Positions 51,069 through 60,080 of a stretch of DNA of 64,000 nt are shown piece by piece. The position numbers were made by a program, and so were the translations under genes. Numbering within the stretch: position 1 is the first letter of the stretch; every line of letters starts with the position of its first letter. The stretch comes from Alphaproteobacteria bacterium (lineage in GTDB: Bacteria; Pseudomonadota; Alphaproteobacteria; Rhizobiales; GCA-2746425), in NCBI GenBank assembly GCA_024743215.1, contig JANSWZ010000002.1:1-64000 (forward strand), in the 5' to 3' direction. The notes below the pieces were generated by a model. That model saw nothing but the letters and a program-made list of their open reading frames with translations. It did not search any database and was not told where the DNA came from.

Positions 51069-52169
51069 TTAGTTGGTCAGTTCTGCTGCCCAGTCACGGA
51101 TAGGCTCTTGGCCAGCAGCTTTCAGCTTCGCCATATAGGCTTTCAACATGTCGGAGCCTGGCGCACCCGCAGTATCGAGCTTCTGAGCCCAATCCACAGC
51201 AATGTTCGGCATGGAGTTAGCCCATGCTGCACGCGCATCAGCGGACATTTCAACCACTGCGCCACCGCCAGCCTTATAGGCATCAAGGGATTCAGCTGCC
51301 CGGTCCATAGCAACACCGGCAACATGGTCGCGATACTCCACGGCCACTTTCTGCAGAGCTGTCTTCACTTCGTCAGGCAGCTTGTTCCAAACATCCTTGT
51401 TGACTGTAACAGTTTTGGAATTCACAGCACCAAGGTCGGCTTTCAACATGTAAGGCGCAACTTCAGCAATCTTGAATGTTTTTGCAGCTTCCGGCCACAA
51501 CATGGCAGCATCAACAACACCTGTTTGAATCATGTTGTAGAAATTCGGCAGGCCACCGCGCACACCGGCAGCACCTTCAATGCCTTCCAGATATCGCAGA
51601 TTATAGCCAGCGCCAGCCACTTTCATGCCACCCAAATCGGACAATTCGTTGATGGGTGTCTTTGAGAATATCTGATAGGTATCCAGCACCACACCGGTTG
51701 CCAGATATACTTGGTTCTCTGCATCCAGCTCAGCGGCCATTTGCGGGAATTCCTTGGCGATCTCATCAACCGCTTTTGCGACCACACGGGCATCGGCGGA
51801 GACAAATGGTGTAACCGCTGAAATACCCTGACTTGGCAGTGCAGAATTGTGGAAAATGGTTGTCACGATGCCAATGTCACCAAGGCCAAGCTTGATGCCT
51901 TCCAGCACACCGCGTGGCTTGACGATTGTGCCGCCATAAGCTTCCTGCCACTCAATCTTGTAATTGCCTGTGGCGGCCAGTTCTTCATTCACCCGCGGAA
52001 TGAAGAATCCGGAGAATTCCTTGACCCACATGGATCGGTCTGGATACCCATCAATTGCAATCATGTTGATGGTTTCTGTTGCGCTTGCCGGTTGCGCATG
52101 CAGTCCTGCAAACAGCCCTGCAGATACAACCGCCGACAGCATGGCACGGCGTAAAGTCATTGTACTCAT
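51069..52169 (-). CDS. dctP: TRAP transporter periplasmic solute receptor, second system
   Basis: A 366-residue receptor. The signal peptide covers about residues 1-29 (ending QPASATE). It has a Trp/Tyr-rich middle (YQIFSKTPINELSDLGGMKVAGAGYNLRYLEGIEGAA) where the Arg near NLRYLEG is the likely carboxylate contact. The ATG at 52169 has GGAGGAAGC upstream. It is the first transporter gene, 38 bases after the OsmC gene on the same strand. Confidence 0.88.
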   Translation of the reverse strand: MSTMTLRRAMLSAVVSAGLFAGLHAQPASATETINMIAIDGYPDRSMWVKEFSGFFIPRVNEELAATGNYKIEWQEAYGGTIVKPRGVLEGIKLGLGDIGIVTTIFHNSALPSQGISAVTPFVSADARVVAKAVDEIAKEFPQMAAELDAENQVYLATGVVLDTYQIFSKTPINELSDLGGMKVAGAGYNLRYLEGIEGAAGVRGGLPNFYNMIQTGVVDAAMLWPEAAKTFKIAEVAPYMLKADLGAVNSKTVTVNKDVWNKLPDEVKTALQKVAVEYRDHVAGVAMDRAAESLDAYKAGGGAVVEMSADARAAWANSMPNIAVDWAQKLDTAGAPGSDMLKAYMAKLKAAGQEPIRDWAAELTN

Positions 52170-52207
52170 TGTGCTTCCTCCAAAGTGTGCTGAGCTTTTT
52201 CCCAAGA

Positions 52208-52663
52208 TCAGCTGTGTGTTGACTTCCAGTTTTCTTCAATAATTGTTCCACCTTGCCGGAACAACTTTGCCAAAGGGCAATATTTCCCAACTTCTGCTGA
52301 AACAAGATCCAGTTCCGATTGCGTGGCCGGGCCATCGGATTCCACAGTCAGAAGTATTTTGACGAAAGGGACATCAACTTCCTGCTGCAAAGTAACGCCC
52401 AAGCGGTCAAAATCGCAAATTGCAGAGATCGTCAGATGGCCTATATCGACGCCTAGGGCATCGGCACATTTGTGTCCAATTACATTTGTGCAGCCCACCA
52501 GGGCGCTTAATGCGGTATCTGTTGGTGTCGGGCCAAGATTTGTGCCGCCACGTTCAACGGGCTCATCAATTGCAAAACGTACGTCCCGCACTGAGATGTT
52601 TGACAATGAATGAGACGGACTGACGGCCGAAGCGCGCAGTTTTACTGTGGTTTTTGATTGCAT
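52208..52663 (-). CDS. OsmC/Ohr-family peroxiredoxin-like protein
   Basis: A 151-residue OsmC-type protein. The two reactive cysteines are in SALVGCTNVIGHK (near residue 57) and GKYCPLAKLFRQGG (near residue 129), with EPVERGGTNLGPTPTDT between strands. Family members reduce organic hydroperoxides. It sits between a nitroreductase and a TRAP transporter, so it may handle reactive products of the catabolic pathway. Confidence 0.88.
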   Translation of the reverse strand: MQSKTTVKLRASAVSPSHSLSNISVRDVRFAIDEPVERGGTNLGPTPTDTALSALVGCTNVIGHKCADALGVDIGHLTISAICDFDRLGVTLQQEVDVPFVKILLTVESDGPATQSELDLVSAEVGKYCPLAKLFRQGGTIIEENWKSTHS

Positions 52664-52699
52664 TGTCGTATCACCTCCCAGTCGACACGTTCTTATTTA

Positions 52700-53371
52700 T
52701 CAGGCGAATTCACAGACATCCCCGAAGTCAAAACGTGGCAAACGCTGGAACAAAGCCGACTCGTCCGCGTAACCCAAATTACACAGAAAGTTCGAGACGA
52801 TTGTTGTGCCGGCAAAAAACTCTGCATCCACAATCTCATTGGAAAAACCCGAGATTGGCCCGGTGTCCAGACCAATGGCTCTCGCAGCCATCATGAAGTA
52901 GCCGCCCTGAAGCGTGGAATTGCGAAACGCAGTGTCAAAGGAATGCTTTTCCTTGTCACGGAAGTGACCCCGGCGATCTTCATGGGGAAACAGTCGTGGC
53001 AGTTCGGTCCAGAATTCCTTGTCGAAAGCGATGATCGCGGTGACCGGTGCCTTCATGACTTTTGGCACGTTGGTGGGCTTCAGCGCCTTTGCCAAACGTT
53101 CCTTACCTTCAGCGGATTTTACGAAGACAAAACGAGCTGGACAGCAATTCATGCTGGTCGATCCCATTTTCGTAATGTCGTAAATCTGTTTCAGTTGCTC
53201 ATCGGATACCGGTTTGTCTTGCCATGCATAGTGAGACCGCGCACGGGTCAACATCAACCCTATTTCGTCTTCACCCAGATGGCTTATTTTGGATCGCAGA
53301 TCGCGCACATCTTCCTGCGCGTGTGTCCGCGCTTGTTCCAGATCCTGTCCCTGAGGTGCATTAGCATTCAT
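52700..53371 (-). CDS. Nitroreductase family flavoprotein (RutE/HadB-like)
   Basis: A 223-residue FMN-dependent reductase. RSHYAWQDKPVSDEQLKQIYDITKMGSTSMNCCPARFVFV is the FMN-binding opening of the RutE/HadB group, with TLQGGYFMMAARAIGLDTGPISGF (the G-rich dimer segment) following. The RutE relative reduces malonic semialdehyde. The ATG at 53371 with AAGGAC upstream is preferred to a longer frame. It is the first gene of the leftward operon that includes OsmC and the TRAP transporter. Reductive aromatic chemistry is a possibility only. Confidence 0.82.
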   Translation of the reverse strand: MNANAPQGQDLEQARTHAQEDVRDLRSKISHLGEDEIGLMLTRARSHYAWQDKPVSDEQLKQIYDITKMGSTSMNCCPARFVFVKSAEGKERLAKALKPTNVPKVMKAPVTAIIAFDKEFWTELPRLFPHEDRRGHFRDKEKHSFDTAFRNSTLQGGYFMMAARAIGLDTGPISGFSNEIVDAEFFAGTTIVSNFLCNLGYADESALFQRLPRFDFGDVCEFA

Positions 53372-53506
53372 GCATGGCTGTCCTTGTAGCGAAAGGCGCG
53401 TGGTTTCACTGTGAAAACAGGCTTTACCCGATTGAGGTAAAGTTGGCTGTTCGATCCGCACCAAATTTTCTAGAAAATACCCACATTTTTTTCGAAACGT
53501 CAATTA

Positions 53507-53518
53507 ATATCGATATTT
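53507..53518. promoter_or_regulatory. AATATCGATATT palindrome between divergent genes
   Basis: A perfect 12-base palindrome lies between the nitroreductase gene and the YciI-like gene. It differs by one base from AATATCAATATT at 47061-47072 beside the GntR gene. It may be a shared binding site, but the region is AT-rich and this is a suggestion. Confidence 0.3.
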
Positions 53519-53589
53519 TGTTTTTCAAAAAACTCTGTATGCTGGCCGACATACCCAGTTGGGAAAACAGGTTTTGAGGAGTGTTGAAT

Positions 53590-53976
53590 ATGCCATTATG
53601 GTCAGAATATCGGGAAACCGCGCGGGCGCGGGGCTCATTGGCGTTTGAACTTTACATTGTTGAATCGACGCCAGCCATGGCACCACCACAAATGCTTGAA
53701 ATCTTGCCTGAACACCTTGCCTACCAAAAACAGATGGAATCAGAAGGCAAACTGTTTATGGCTGGCCCTTTGTCTGATGCCAGTGGGGAGCAAATGAGTG
53801 GTGGCGGAATGATCATCTATCGTGCGGCCTCACTGGAAGACGCAAAATTGCTGACCGAGAACGATCCGATGCATGCAAAAGGTGGCCGCACCTTTACCTT
53901 ACGCAAATGGCTTGTGAATGAGGGTTCTTTGTCCATCTCAGTTGGATTTGCAAACCAAACGGCGGCGCTCAGTTAG
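53590..53976 (+). CDS. YciI-like protein
   Basis: A 128-residue dimeric alpha/beta protein. It has the YciI-type LPEHLAYQKQMESEGKLFMAGPLSDA segment, with the conserved His-Asp/Glu region (the family pattern is H..Y........G....GP) and GGMIIYRAASLEDAKLLTENDPMHAKGGRTFTLRKW. YciI relatives include muconolactone-isomerase-like ferredoxin-fold enzymes and stress proteins. The ATG at 53590 follows GAGGAG. Divergent from the nitroreductase gene; probably part of the same regulated set. Confidence 0.8.
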   Translation: MPLWSEYRETARARGSLAFELYIVESTPAMAPPQMLEILPEHLAYQKQMESEGKLFMAGPLSDASGEQMSGGGMIIYRAASLEDAKLLTENDPMHAKGGRTFTLRKWLVNEGSLSISVGFANQTAALS

Positions 53977-53990
53977 AGTTTGCTTAGGGT

Positions 53991-54863
53991 TCACCCCAGC
54001 TCAAAGCTTGCCAATCCAAAGGTGCGATGGGTCTGCGGATCCGGCTTATCGCCCTTCCACATGCGCGCGGTTTGGAAAACCGGCTGCAGCCCCGAACTGC
54101 GCGCCAGGTCCATTGCGGCCTGATTGCCCTCAGGCACATCAAGTGAGATTTCCGCATCTTTCGGCGTGGTCATGCATAACGAGCGGAAGAGTGCGGCCCC
54201 TACCCTGTCGTCATCAGCAAAAAGTGGGCCAATTTTGTAGCCGCTTCGGCATGCGCGGATCGTTCCGAACCCGATTAGGTTTTCGCCCTCAAAGGCCGCC
54301 AGACTTTGACGTGAAGGCCGGTTTGCACCAACAGCTGCCGGAAGCACCCAGCGTGCGATGAAATCATCACGATCTGCCGGGAAAAACGGTTTTTGGTAGT
54401 TGAGTATTTCAAGCTTGTTGATGTGTTCGACAGGCCGGATGTCTGAATGTTCCAAGTTGGGAACATGGCGTTCTGGCACGCCGGTAAAGCGAATATTTGT
54501 TCCGGCAAACTGGAACCCGCTCCTGGCATAATTCTGTTGCTGTTCAACCACGCCATCAAGCCCGACAATGCGATCTTTCAAATGCGCCATACCGGCATTC
54601 CAGGTGGCCATTCCGACACCGGAACCGCGCCAATCAGGATGGACGATGTAGAAGCCCAGAAAGCCATGTGTTTTCCCATAGCGTACGACTGAAATGCAGG
54701 ATACCGGTCTGTCGTCTTTCCACCCCATCAAAAACCCGCCCGGATCGGTCTGGTGGAAGGCGGCCAAATCATCCAATCCTGGATTCCAGCCTTCGTCAGC
54801 CGCCCAGTTGATGGCGGTTGCGAATTCGTTCTGACTTGCCGGTCGTATCTGAATGTCTGTCAT
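53991..54863 (-). CDS. GNAT-family N-acetyltransferase with two domains
   Basis: A 290-residue protein with a first GNAT domain (about residues 1-115, GFYIVHPDWRGSGVGMATWNAGMAHL carrying the R/QxxGxG/A acetyl-CoA loop) and a second, degenerate GNAT-like domain with FGTIRACRSGYKIGPLFADDDRVGAALFRSL. This tandem type is common and usually acts on unknown small molecules. It ends 15 bases beyond the convergent YciI-like gene and starts near the EamA exporter. Confidence 0.85.
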   Translation of the reverse strand: MTDIQIRPASQNEFATAINWAADEGWNPGLDDLAAFHQTDPGGFLMGWKDDRPVSCISVVRYGKTHGFLGFYIVHPDWRGSGVGMATWNAGMAHLKDRIVGLDGVVEQQQNYARSGFQFAGTNIRFTGVPERHVPNLEHSDIRPVEHINKLEILNYQKPFFPADRDDFIARWVLPAAVGANRPSRQSLAAFEGENLIGFGTIRACRSGYKIGPLFADDDRVGAALFRSLCMTTPKDAEISLDVPEGNQAAMDLARSSGLQPVFQTARMWKGDKPDPQTHRTFGLASFELG

Positions 54864-54878
54864 GTCCTGGTCGGCTCT

Positions 54879-55763
54879 TCATATTTGCGCTTGCTGTTTT
54901 ACCCGCGGTGCGGATTTCCTGAGATTCAGTAAATTGCCGCACAGGATCAAGGCTGCGCCGATGACAGTGTAGACATCAATCGCTTCACTATATACCAGCC
55001 AGCCCACCAGGGCTGTCAAAGGTACACGCAGAAAGTCCATCGGAACCACAATCGTGGCATCGGCGAAGGTCATGGCGCGCGCCATGCAATAATGAGAAAA
55101 CGTCCCGCAGATCGAAACCAGAAGAATCCAACCCCAAAGATTGTTGGGTATGGGCTGCCAGAAAAGCAGGGCCGGTATGAGACCTATGATGCCCTGGATC
55201 ACCAGCATCCAGAAGATAATGCGAACGACACTTTCGGTACGCGTCAGGGCTTTGACAAAAATCACCGAGATGCTGAAGCCGACGGCTGCCACCAGCGAAA
55301 TCAACTGGCCCGGTTCCACACCATCAGCACTTGGCCGAACAATGATCCAGACGCCGACCAGCCCGAGCACCACAGCGGCAATTTTCCAGCTGTTCATTTT
55401 CTCGCCCAGAAAGAAAACAGCCAGAAGAGCTGTCCAGATTGGCATGGTGAATTCAATTGAAATGACCTGAGCCAATGGGATCATCGTGATGGCTACCAAC
55501 CATCCGAATTGCGCTCCATAATGCACCGTGTTGCGCCAGATATGGCGCCAGGGATGCGCGGTCTTCATTCCGGCAAAGCCACCATTGATACGCACCAGCG
55601 GGTAAAGCAAAAACATGCCGATTATGGCGCGCAGCTCCATGACCTGAAATGCGCCAATCTGACTGACCGCCTCACGCCCTGCGACGGCCATGGTCAGCAT
55701 GGCTGTCAGCCAGCCTGCCATCCAAATGGCGGCCTTGGAATTGGAAGGTTCTACCGTGGTCAT
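54879..55763 (-). CDS. EamA/DMT-family transporter
   Basis: A 294-residue inner-membrane protein with about ten hydrophobic segments in two EamA repeats (first ending near residue 150, second ending near 280). The MPIWTALLAVFFLGEKMNSWKIAAVVLGLVGVWIIV repeat is the usual EamA signature. Such proteins export amino acids or metabolites. It follows the GNAT gene with 15 bases between on the same strand order; the substrate is unknown. Confidence 0.9.
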   Translation of the reverse strand: MTTVEPSNSKAAIWMAGWLTAMLTMAVAGREAVSQIGAFQVMELRAIIGMFLLYPLVRINGGFAGMKTAHPWRHIWRNTVHYGAQFGWLVAITMIPLAQVISIEFTMPIWTALLAVFFLGEKMNSWKIAAVVLGLVGVWIIVRPSADGVEPGQLISLVAAVGFSISVIFVKALTRTESVVRIIFWMLVIQGIIGLIPALLFWQPIPNNLWGWILLVSICGTFSHYCMARAMTFADATIVVPMDFLRVPLTALVGWLVYSEAIDVYTVIGAALILCGNLLNLRKSAPRVKQQAQI

Positions 55764-55934
55764 TGGAAAGAGCTTTTCTGAAAATTCGTCGCCACGTGCG
55801 ATTCACAACGCCCGTTTATAGGCCCACCCATCATCGGATGAAAGCCCACACGATCACGGTGACGTGACAAGAGTTTGTTTGATGTGCAGGCGTCTATTGC
55901 AGTTCTATGTTCTGCCACACAGGGGAGAACAGAT

Positions 55935-56489
55935 ATGCTCAAAACATTGCTTCTGGCGGTTGCTCTTGTAACCCCTTTTCAGGTTTCAGCGCACGACCGG
56001 TCAGGAAATGACACAGCCTCCGACTGGGTAGCAAAGCACTATGCTTCTTTCGGACTGTGGGACAGTGTGTGTGATGAACGTATGGAGGCCGGAGAACTAC
56101 AACAGCGGTGCTACTTGCGTTACGTCGAAGTGTTCTCACCGCGGCCGTTGTTTATGGCCAGCTTTGTGTTTGCCTACACGCAGGACAAGCAGACACAAAT
56201 CGAACTCGGCTTTGAACGCGGCGTTCGCTATAGCGAAAACGGATTGCGTGTCGAACGGCAAGGAGAGACGGTCTGGAGCGCCGATGACCGGTGTCTGGAC
56301 ACATCACCCTGCACGCTCTCCAGTGTGGCTGCACAAGACATGCTGGCTCATTTGGCAGGAGGCGATGTGCTCATTCAGGAGTTTGCTGACCGCAGTGGCC
56401 AGATGCGCCTGTTGGAATGGGACCTTTCCAAATTTGCAGATGCGGTCAGCGACTATCGCCGGGAGGCTTCCGCGCGCAATTTGCTTTGA
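55935..56489 (+). CDS. IalB-like periplasmic protein
   Basis: A 184-residue exported protein. A signal peptide covers about residues 1-19 (ending FQVSAH). Four cysteines (SVCDER, QRCYLR, DRCLDT, PCTLSS) could form two disulfides, and the YRREA ending resembles the (L)xDYRR pattern of the invasion-associated locus B family. In Bartonella IalB is linked to erythrocyte entry, while in free-living alphaproteobacteria the role is unknown. AGGGGAGAA precedes the ATG. Confidence 0.6.
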   Translation: MLKTLLLAVALVTPFQVSAHDRSGNDTASDWVAKHYASFGLWDSVCDERMEAGELQQRCYLRYVEVFSPRPLFMASFVFAYTQDKQTQIELGFERGVRYSENGLRVERQGETVWSADDRCLDTSPCTLSSVAAQDMLAHLAGGDVLIQEFADRSGQMRLLEWDLSKFADAVSDYRREASARNLL

Positions 56490-56572
56490 CGGAGCATAAG
56501 CTTTCGAACCGTTCATGAGTTCATCAAATTTATTTGCTTTCTCCCCTGCCCCTAAACCTCTAAGCCCACGTG

Positions 56573-58030
56573 ATGAAGCGCAACTTTCACCATTATGTGG
56601 ATGGCTGCTGGGTTGCCCCAGAAGCCGCGAAAACACTTGAACTGCTTGATCCGACCACGGAACTCCTGCGTTGCCACGTGCCACTTGCCGGCGCTAAGGA
56701 CGTTGCCAAGGCGGTCGAGGCCGCTCATTTAGCGCTGGCGCAAGGTTGGCTGGAGACATCGGTATCGGAACGGCTGAGCTATCTCCTCCGGTTGATTGGC
56801 AAAATCAAAGACAGACGGGATCAGTTCGCCCACATCATTTCCGAGGAAATGGGTGCGCCGATTGATTTCTGCAAAGCTCATCAGGTGGAAGCATCGCTTG
56901 CGCATCTGCAAGGATTTGTAGCAGCAATGAAGGTGCAGGGTGAGATCGATACGCCCATCGCTGATGACCCTATGCATCGTGTGCGTTACGAGCCAATAGG
57001 TGTTGCGGCGCTGATTACGCCATGGAACTGGCCGCTCAACCAAATTGCGCTGAAAGTTGGAGCGGCGCTGATGGCTGGCTGTACCATGGTTTTGAAACCG
57101 TCCGAGCTGACGCCTTTGACCGGCCGTTTATTTGCGCAATGTATGGAGGCAACGGGGCTGCCCCCGGGCGTTTTCAACTTTCTCATCGGGGGAGCGGAAA
57201 CCGGAGAACTGTTGACGGCCCATGAACAGGTCTCGGCCATTTCTTTCACCGGCTCGACACGCGCCGGACAATCGGTGGCAGCGGCAGCTTCGGTGGGTTT
57301 TCGCCGGCTAACTCTGGAACTTGGCGGAAAGTCGCCTAATCTTTTGTTTACCGATTGCGACATCGCGACAGCTGTCCGACAAGGCGTTGCCCATTGTTTT
57401 CGCAATGCCGGTCAATCCTGTAATGCAGCCTCACTGATGCTGGTAGAGGACGGCATTTACGATGAGGTTGTAACTCTGGCCGCCGAAATGGCAGATACTT
57501 ACCGGCTGGACGCGCCACATAAACCAGGCCCGCATATGGGACCGTTGATCAATCAGGCGCAGTTTGTGCGGGTTCAAAGCTCTATCGAAAAAGCCATTGA
57601 GCAAGGTGCCAGATGTGTCGCGGGCGGACCCGGCAGACCGGATGGCTTGAACGAAGGCTATTTTGTCCGGCCAACGGTTCTGGTCGATGTCACACCGGAT
57701 ATGGATGTTGCGCGCGAAGAGGTTTTTGGCCCGGTTCTGGCCATCATGCCATTTCAGGATCTGGATGATGCGGTCCTGAAAGCCAACCATTCAGCCTATG
57801 GGCTTGCGGCCTATATCCAGACCAGCGATGTACACATGGCCAATAAGGCCGCGCGGCGTATCAATGCCGGTATGATCCAGGTGAACGGCAACAGCCGGGC
57901 ATTGGGAGCTCCCTTTGGCGGCACAAAATCATCCGGCCTAGGGCGTGAGGCTGGCATTTGGGGCATCCGGGCGTTTCAGGAATTGAAGTCTATCAGCGGT
58001 CTTCATTCCGTTGAGACCCGGAAATTGTGA
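56573..58030 (+). CDS. Aldehyde dehydrogenase
   Basis: A 485-residue NAD(P)-dependent ALDH. The oxyanion Asn is in ALITPWNWPLNQIALK, the Rossmann fold ISFTGSTRAGQSVAAAA, the catalytic Glu in TLELGGKSPNLLF, the nucleophile Cys in NAGQSCNAASL, and REEVFGPVLAIMPF closes the site. It oxidises an aldehyde to a carboxylate. No Shine-Dalgarno site is obvious; a GTG one codon earlier is possible. It is next to, and opposite in direction from, the LysR regulator and peptide-type ABC transporter. Confidence 0.93.
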   Translation: MKRNFHHYVDGCWVAPEAAKTLELLDPTTELLRCHVPLAGAKDVAKAVEAAHLALAQGWLETSVSERLSYLLRLIGKIKDRRDQFAHIISEEMGAPIDFCKAHQVEASLAHLQGFVAAMKVQGEIDTPIADDPMHRVRYEPIGVAALITPWNWPLNQIALKVGAALMAGCTMVLKPSELTPLTGRLFAQCMEATGLPPGVFNFLIGGAETGELLTAHEQVSAISFTGSTRAGQSVAAAASVGFRRLTLELGGKSPNLLFTDCDIATAVRQGVAHCFRNAGQSCNAASLMLVEDGIYDEVVTLAAEMADTYRLDAPHKPGPHMGPLINQAQFVRVQSSIEKAIEQGARCVAGGPGRPDGLNEGYFVRPTVLVDVTPDMDVAREEVFGPVLAIMPFQDLDDAVLKANHSAYGLAAYIQTSDVHMANKAARRINAGMIQVNGNSRALGAPFGGTKSSGLGREAGIWGIRAFQELKSISGLHSVETRKL

Positions 58031-58070
58031 CAATCGCCAGATCGGCTGCCATCCGGGTAAAATTCATTCT

Positions 58071-59018
58071 CTATTGCCTCTGAAGCAGGCTTGCGCTGGT
58101 TTCGCCAGTTTCCACAATTGCTTTCATTTCGTCCCAAAGCCTGTTCAAGGTTGGCTTTGTGTTTTCCCGGGCGCGATACAGGCGCACTTCCAGCTGGCTG
58201 ACATAGTTCTCGTCACCAACAATCTGGAGCTGCCCGCTCGACAGTTCGTCCTTGCACATTTCCCGCGGCAGCCAGCCCATTCCAAAACCTTCCATGATCA
58301 TCGCCTTTACAGATATCGCCAATGCATTCTGGTTAACAACCAGGATCTTGGGACCATCAATATTCTGTCGAAGCGTGAAGTCCAGAACAGCCCGCAGCGC
58401 GGAGGCGGTACCATAGGACAGCAGGGAAACAGGTTTCTTATCGTTTTTTTCAAAGCTGTGTATCGGACCGATCGCATCTGTTTTGGACACCGGTAAAAAA
58501 TCATCCCGTGACAGAACCAAATAGTCACATTTTCCAACCTCAAGGGGCGCCAGAAAATCCATCGCCGGATGCCAATAGGTCAAAATCACATCGCAATAGC
58601 GCTGCTGCAATGCGGTTACGAATTGATCTGCAGACCAACTCGTGGAGTTCAGATCAATGTCCAACCCTCCCTCTTCAACCAGAGGCGCGATATGGGTTTT
58701 GTAATGCGTCATATAGAGCGACTGGGATGTGGCAAACCGGATGACATGTTCAGCAGCTGCATCAACCGTCTGACAGCGCTCCAATGTCTCATGGTATGTC
58801 CGCAACATGCTGCGCGCCTGCGGCAGAAAGACTTCTCCGGCAGAGGTCAGCGACAGAGGTAGCGTCTGGCGGTCAATCAGCTTGACACCCACGTCCTCTT
58901 CCAATGCACGGATACGGCGGGAAAAAGCTGGTTGGCTGACATTACGCTCTTCGGCCGCACGGGAAAAATTTCTTTGAGCGACCAAAGCTTCAAAATCTTT
59001 CAGCCAGGCTATGTCCAA
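58071..59018 (-). CDS. LysR-family transcriptional regulator
   Basis: A 315-residue LysR protein. The helix-turn-helix (LKDFEALVAQRNFSRAAEERNVSQPAFSRRIRALEEDVGVKLIDR) is standard. A periplasmic-binding-like effector domain spans about 90-300. It lies directly downstream of the dppF-like gene on the same strand (30 bases) and convergent with the aldehyde dehydrogenase gene. It may sense a substrate of the neighbouring transporter. Confidence 0.93.
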   Translation of the reverse strand: MDIAWLKDFEALVAQRNFSRAAEERNVSQPAFSRRIRALEEDVGVKLIDRQTLPLSLTSAGEVFLPQARSMLRTYHETLERCQTVDAAAEHVIRFATSQSLYMTHYKTHIAPLVEEGGLDIDLNSTSWSADQFVTALQQRYCDVILTYWHPAMDFLAPLEVGKCDYLVLSRDDFLPVSKTDAIGPIHSFEKNDKKPVSLLSYGTASALRAVLDFTLRQNIDGPKILVVNQNALAISVKAMIMEGFGMGWLPREMCKDELSSGQLQIVGDENYVSQLEVRLYRARENTKPTLNRLWDEMKAIVETGETSASLLQRQ

Positions 59019-59048
59019 TTTTGTAGTCCGTTCAGCGAATTACAGGAT

Positions 59049-60080
59049 TCAGCTTTCCAACCGGTCTTCTTCAACCGCATGACAGGCCACGATGGAACCA
59101 TCAGCTTGTTGCAGCGGTCTGGGCTGCTCAACCCTACAACGATCATTGGCATATGCACAACGGCTTTCAAATGGGCACCCTTGCGGCAAATTAATCGGCG
59201 TTGGAATTTCGCCCTTGAGCCGAATGTGGTTCGGATGATCATCTTTCAACTGAGGCACAGCCGACAACAAAGCTTTTGTGTAGGGGTGTTTGGGGTTCTC
59301 AAACAGCGTGGCGGTATCAGCCAGCTCACACACGGACCCGAGATAGAGAACAGCAACACGTGTACCAAAGTGCTGAACCACGCTCAAATCATGGGTGATG
59401 AACAGATAGGTTAGGCCTCGCTGGTTTTTCGCCTCCAGCATCAGGTTGAGAACCTGAGCCTGAATAGATACGTCCAGCGCAGAAATCGGTTCATCGGCAA
59501 TGATGAATTCAGGATCGACAGTCAGGGCGCGGGCAATCGCTATGCGTTGGCGCTGACCGCCTGAGAATTCATGCGGGTAGCGTTTCGCCCAACTGGGATC
59601 GACGCCGACCGAGCGCATGACTGTTGCAACCTTTTCCAGCACATCACTTTTGGACATTTCCGGATTGTGGTAGCGCACAGGTTCTTCAAGCGCCTGCTGA
59701 ATGGTCATCCGCGGATTGAGTGATGCATAGGGATTTTGAAAAATCATCTGCATCTTCTTGCGCAGGGGCATCATCGCATGGCGGGAGCGATTGTCGATAC
59801 GCTCCCCTTCATAATGGATTTCGCCTCCACTTGGTGTCAGGAGACCAGCGATCAAACGGGCCACAGTAGACTTTCCACAGCCGCTTTCCCCAACCACACA
59901 CAACGCCTCGCCACGTTCCACATTCAGTGAGATATTGTTGACCGCATGAACCTCACGGCGTTCGCGAACGATCTTGCCGCTGCGGAACTTGATGGTTTCA
60001 AGAAAACCACGGTCCAATTCAAATCGCTTTTCAAGGCCTTTAAGTTCCAGCAGAGGTTGGGCAGGGTTCATATCATTCAT
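59049..60080 (-). CDS. Peptide/opine-type ABC transporter ATP-binding protein (DppF/OppF-like)
   Basis: A 343-residue ATPase. Walker A is GESGCGKSTVA (about residues 63-73), signature FSGGQRQRIAIARAL, Walker B EFIIADEPISALD, switch His in THDLSVVQHFG. The C-terminus has the Cys-rich oligopeptide-specific motif (CPFESRCAYANDRC). It overlaps the DppD-like gene by four bases (ATGA). Pairs with it as a heterodimer. Confidence 0.92.
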   Translation of the reverse strand: MNDMNPAQPLLELKGLEKRFELDRGFLETIKFRSGKIVRERREVHAVNNISLNVERGEALCVVGESGCGKSTVARLIAGLLTPSGGEIHYEGERIDNRSRHAMMPLRKKMQMIFQNPYASLNPRMTIQQALEEPVRYHNPEMSKSDVLEKVATVMRSVGVDPSWAKRYPHEFSGGQRQRIAIARALTVDPEFIIADEPISALDVSIQAQVLNLMLEAKNQRGLTYLFITHDLSVVQHFGTRVAVLYLGSVCELADTATLFENPKHPYTKALLSAVPQLKDDHPNHIRLKGEIPTPINLPQGCPFESRCAYANDRCRVEQPRPLQQADGSIVACHAVEEDRLES

